This document shows positions 6,381 to 8,631 of a stretch of DNA of 8,631 nucleotides, piece after piece. The first letter of the stretch is position 1; each line of letters opens with the position of its first letter. The notes beneath the pieces were generated by a model. That model had not been told where the DNA came from. It searched no databases and saw only the letters and a program-made list of their open reading frames with translations. Source of the DNA: an uncultured bacterium (GTDB lineage Bacteria > Bacteroidota > Bacteroidia > Bacteroidales > JACABE01); the NCBI GenBank assembly GCA_903911455.1, contig CAIWDQ010000252.1, positions 1 through 8,631 on the forward strand, written 5' to 3'. The position numbers were made by a program, and so were the translations under genes.

Positions 6381-7484
6381 ATGAAAAATACAGCATTTAC
6401 AAAGTTTCACATTGAGAGAGGAGCAAAAATGGTTCCTTTTGCAGGATATAATATGCCAGTACAGTACGAAGGGTTAATTTCAGAACATTTAACTGTACGC
6501 AGTGGAGTTGGTGTTTTTGATGTGTCACACATGGGAGAGTTCTGGGTAAAAGGCCCAAAAGCTTTTGATTTTGTTCAAAGAGTTACCTCAAATGATGTAG
6601 CAGCATTGTTTGATGGAAAAGTACAATATTCTTGTTTCCCAAATGGAAAAGGAGGAATAGTTGATGATTTACTTGTATATAGAATAAATAGTGAAACTTA
6701 TTTATTAGTTGTAAATGCAGCAAATATTGATAAAGATTGGGAATGGTGCGCAAAGCAAGCAGAAATTGACGGACTTATTGTTGGTAAAGAATTATATAAT
6801 GCATCTGATGAAATAGCTCAATTAGCAATACAAGGACCACTTGCACTCAAAGCAATGCAAAAACTTACCGATACTACCATTACTGATATGGAGTATTATA
6901 CTTTTAAGAAGTTAACTTTTGCAGGAGTTGAAAATATAATCTTCTCTACAACCGGTTATACAGGTTCAGGTGGTTGCGAAATATATATGGCTAATGAGGA
7001 CGCTGATAAAATATGGAAAGCAGTATTCGAAGCAGGAGAAGAATATGGTATCAAACCAATAGGATTGGGTGCCAGAGATACTTTACGCCTTGAAATGGGA
7101 TTCTGTTTATATGGACACGATATTAACGATACCACATCTCCAATAGAAGCAGGTCTAGGCTGGATAACTAAGTTTACCGATTCTAAAAACTTTATTGATA
7201 AAGATTATTTATTAAATCAAAAGAAAGAAGGTGTAAAACATAAGTTAATCGGTTTTGAAATGATTGACAGAGGAATTCCTCGCCAACATTATGAAATTTG
7301 TGATGTAAATGGAAATACTATTGGAGAAGTAACTTCAGGTACTATGGCGCCTTCATTAGGTCTTAATATAGGAATGGGTTATGTTAATAATGAATATACA
7401 AAAGCTGATTCAGAAATATATATTAAGGTTAGAGAAAAACTATTAAAAGCTAAAGCTGTGAAATTGCCTTTTTATAAATCGTAA
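6381..7484 (+). CDS. gcvT: glycine cleavage system T protein (aminomethyltransferase)
   Basis: T protein (EC 2.1.2.10) takes the aminomethyl group from lipoylated H protein, passes the one-carbon unit to tetrahydrofolate and releases ammonia. It is cytoplasmic and works with the P, H and L proteins. The 367 residues fit the bacterial family. Visible marks are MVPFAGYNMPVQY (17-29), GVFDVSHMGEF (44-54), RVTSNDVAAL (67-76), the acidic pair in GGIVDDLLVYR (91-101, D95/D96), LAIQGP (148-153), STTGYTGSGGCEIY (189-202), GLGARDTLRLEMGFCLYGHD (228-247) and PIEAGLGW (254-261). The C-terminal barrel domain follows, with GEVTSGTMAPSLG (315-327). The start is well placed, since MKNTAFTKFH is the usual family N-terminus. 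No other gcv gene is in the window. Confidence 0.96.
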   Translation: MKNTAFTKFHIERGAKMVPFAGYNMPVQYEGLISEHLTVRSGVGVFDVSHMGEFWVKGPKAFDFVQRVTSNDVAALFDGKVQYSCFPNGKGGIVDDLLVYRINSETYLLVVNAANIDKDWEWCAKQAEIDGLIVGKELYNASDEIAQLAIQGPLALKAMQKLTDTTITDMEYYTFKKLTFAGVENIIFSTTGYTGSGGCEIYMANEDADKIWKAVFEAGEEYGIKPIGLGARDTLRLEMGFCLYGHDINDTTSPIEAGLGWITKFTDSKNFIDKDYLLNQKKEGVKHKLIGFEMIDRGIPRQHYEICDVNGNTIGEVTSGTMAPSLGLNIGMGYVNNEYTKADSEIYIKVREKLLKAKAVKLPFYKS

Positions 7485-7526
7485 GAGTTATAAATGTATT
7501 TTTAATTAGCAAACGCTATAAAAGCA

Positions 7527-7554
7527 TCAAGGCTCCCTTGTTAGAGAGCCTTGA
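7527..7554 (-). terminator. hairpin terminator, better oriented for the minus strand
   Basis: TCAAGGCTC (7527-7535) and GAGCCTTGA (7546-7554) form a perfect 9-bp stem with a 10-nt loop, 42 bp after the gcvT stop. On the plus strand it is followed by AAAAC, with no U-run. On the minus strand it is followed by TGCTTTTAT. It could still act as a 3' stem for gcvT mRNA. A smaller competing hairpin (CAAGG/CCTTG, 7528-7540) overlaps it. Confidence 0.5.
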
Positions 7555-7580
7555 AAACTAATTAACCAAAAACCAATTTT

Positions 7581-7607
7581 ATGAAAAATTACGCACAATT
7601 AAAATAA
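7581..7607 (+). CDS. possible 8-codon mini-ORF (MKNYAQLK)
   Basis: An ATG at 7581 opens eight codons ending in TAA at 7605-7607. It is preceded by an A/C-rich stretch (ACCAAAAACCAA) resembling the AT-rich leaders before real starts in this phylum. It could be an upstream leader peptide for the kinase 134 bp downstream, the stub of a decayed gene, or chance. There is no attenuator-like codon run. It overlaps the minus-strand small RNA candidate, and the two readings compete. Confidence 0.15.
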   Translation: MKNYAQLK

Positions 7608-7635
7608 GACATTTATAGTGCACGAAATTATGATA

Positions 7636-7665
7636 CAAAAGTAGTCTATTTACAAGTGTTTCAAA
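7636..7665 (-). promoter_or_regulatory. minus-strand promoter in the gcvT-kinase gap
   Basis: The minus strand reads TTTG (7665-7662), 18 bp, TACTTTTG (7643-7636). Both elements and the spacing match those of the dehydratase promoter at 6254-6283. No minus-strand gene starts downstream; the next thing in that direction is a hairpin and then the antisense of gcvT. Confidence 0.5.
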
Positions 7666-7700
7666 GTTAAGTTACGTTAATAAAAATTAACAAATGTTAA
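7666..7700 (+). promoter_or_regulatory. array of TTAA sites at 10-bp spacing before the kinase gene
   Basis: TTAA cores begin at 7667, 7677, 7687 and 7697, exactly 10 bp apart. Three are preceded by G (GTTAA), with an extra GTTAC at 7671-7675. The last two also form TTAAC-AAAT-GTTAA. Sites on one face of the helix just upstream of a possible -7 element (TGATTTTG, 7705-7712) suit an OmpR/PhoB-type response regulator, probably the cognate partner of the kinase. That assignment is inference. Confidence 0.45.
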
Positions 7701-7741
7701 ACCATGATTTTGAGGACAAATATAAGCTTTTATAAGTTGAA

Positions 7742-8631
7742 ATGAAAAAGAAAAACATACTCTTTATAATATTCTTAATGACCTTTACTCTTATAGGCTT
7801 AATTTGTCTGCAACTATATTGGGTAAATAATGCTGTAAAAGTTGAAGAAGCTAATTTTAGAAGAAATATTAATGAAGCTATTACTGTTGTTATTACAAAA
7901 CTTGAGAAAATTGAAATAGCAGATCAGTTTAGAAAACACAAAGAAAAGACGTATTTAATTAACACAATAGATTCATTGAACCGTGCTTTATACCACGAGC
8001 AACAAAAATACCCAGGAATAGAAGAAGAAAGTGAGACTGAAAATATAGAAGAAACAACAAAAAGCAAAATAGATGTTAGTCTATGGGAAAGTAAAGATGG
8101 GGAAGCAATAATTCATCATGACACAAGCTATGTTACAAAGCCACAAGACAAAAAAAACAAGCCAAACAACAAAAACACACAAAAGCACTTAATTTCTATT
8201 GATGAAGCTATTCTGGAAGATTATTTAAATATAAAAAAGAATCGAGACCAATTACTAAGAAGATCATCTTTATTGGATGATATATTTGAGAACATTTTTA
8301 ATACTGGACATTTCAAACCTATCGAAAAAAGAGTTGACCCAGTACTTTTAGACTCTCTTATATCACAAGAATTACAAAACAAAGGAATAAAAACAGAAAT
8401 TGAATTTGGGATATATAGCCCTGCAAGGGGACAATTAATTGTTCAGAAAACAGGTAAATTTACAGAGAACTTACTGGAAAGAGAATTTGCTTACATATTA
8501 TTTCCAAGTGATATGTATAAAACAGCAGAATATTTAATCTTATATTTCCCTAATGAAAAAAGTTTCCTTTTACACCGATTATTAATAATGTTATTTGCAT
8601 CTGTAATATTAATTATTATAATTATTTTCTC
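7742..8631 (+). CDS. sensor histidine kinase, N-terminal part (cut by window end)
   Basis: The open frame runs from ATG 7742 to the right edge with no stop: 296 complete codons plus two bases. Residues 5-27 form a first membrane helix ending in LQLYWV. Residues 28-275 form a periplasmic sensor region with charged, low-complexity stretches (96-145). Residues about 276-296 are a second membrane helix, only partly present. The segment RVDPVLLDSLISQELQNKGI (197-216) followed by EIEFGIYSP (219-227) is characteristic of the sensor region of Bacteroidetes two-component histidine kinases. The dimerisation domain with the phospho-accepting His and the ATPase domain would lie beyond the window, so kinase activity is inferred. 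The signal sensed is unknown. The upstream TTAA array suggests autoregulation through its response regulator. Confidence 0.8.
   Translation, partial: MKKKNILFIIFLMTFTLIGLICLQLYWVNNAVKVEEANFRRNINEAITVVITKLEKIEIADQFRKHKEKTYLINTIDSLNRALYHEQQKYPGIEEESETENIEETTKSKIDVSLWESKDGEAIIHHDTSYVTKPQDKKNKPNNKNTQKHLISIDEAILEDYLNIKKNRDQLLRRSSLLDDIFENIFNTGHFKPIEKRVDPVLLDSLISQELQNKGIKTEIEFGIYSPARGQLIVQKTGKFTENLLEREFAYILFPSDMYKTAEYLILYFPNEKSFLLHRLLIMLFASVILIIIIIF

Larger units (their letters stand above)
7519..7630 (-). ncRNA. candidate small RNA opposite the gcvT-kinase gap
   Basis: A strong minus-strand promoter (7636-7665) points into about 110 nt of non-coding DNA. That stretch ends in a 9-bp hairpin (7554-7527) followed by a short T-run (7523-7520). 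Promoter plus terminator at this spacing, with no open reading frame of note on that strand, suggests a small RNA. The body is AT-rich and I do not recognise a known family; it does not fold into a 6S-like long stem by eye. Both ends are estimates: the 5' end about 6 nt after the -7 element, the 3' end at the T-run. Confidence 0.35.

Noticed and set aside
7717..7724. Minus-strand -7 match TATATTTG just before the kinase start
   Set aside because: No TTTG is found at the right distance upstream, and it would fire away from any gene. A chance match is likely in AT-rich DNA.
1..8631. CRISPR array, tRNA, rRNA, insertion sequence, phage or reverse-transcriptase gene
   Set aside because: No regularly spaced short repeats, no cloverleaf or rRNA-like sequence, and no transposase, integrase or reverse-transcriptase motif was seen on either strand.

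Overview
The window looks like a low-GC Bacteroidota (Bacteroidetes) chromosome. This rests on three things: AT-rich intergenic DNA with no clear Shine-Dalgarno sequences; promoter-like sites of the Bacteroidetes type (-33 TTTG and -7 TAnnTTTG) upstream of several genes; and family content, namely FISUMP-domain exported proteins, a Bacteroidetes-style sensor kinase with a large periplasmic domain, and a CapD-like membrane dehydratase. No rRNA, tRNA, CRISPR array, insertion sequence or phage gene was seen. Genus cannot be assigned.

Layout. 122-2963 (+): two tandem exported paralogues 25 bp apart. Each has a signal peptide, a shared N-terminal module, one or three Fn3-like repeats, and a C-terminal FISUMP domain. 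A hairpin terminator follows. 3245-4264 (+): branched-chain aminotransferase (ilvE) with its own promoter. It converges on 4359-6239 (-), a four-TM nucleotide-sugar 4,6-dehydratase of the CapD/WbpM/PglF type, and the two share a long two-way terminator. A 141-bp divergent intergenic region with a promoter on each strand separates the dehydratase from gcvT at 6381-7484 (+), the T protein of the glycine cleavage system. The last gene (7742 to the right edge, +) is the N-terminal, sensor half of a histidine kinase cut off by the window end.

The genes do not form one pathway. Amino-acid metabolism (ilvE, gcvT), surface-glycan precursor synthesis (dehydratase) and surface or exported proteins (FISUMP pair) sit side by side as separate transcription units. 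The most unusual DNA is the 257-bp gap between gcvT and the kinase. It holds four TTAA cores spaced exactly 10 bp apart just upstream of the kinase. It also holds a good minus-strand promoter that fires into about 110 nt ending in a hairpin and short T-run (a candidate small RNA), and an 8-codon plus-strand mini-ORF inside the same stretch. The second point of interest is the FISUMP pair: near-identical N-terminal halves, different repeat number, and a C-terminal segment much more divergent than its flanks. That pattern suits modular, diversifying surface binders. No reverse transcriptase or other sign of a complete diversity-generating system is visible here.
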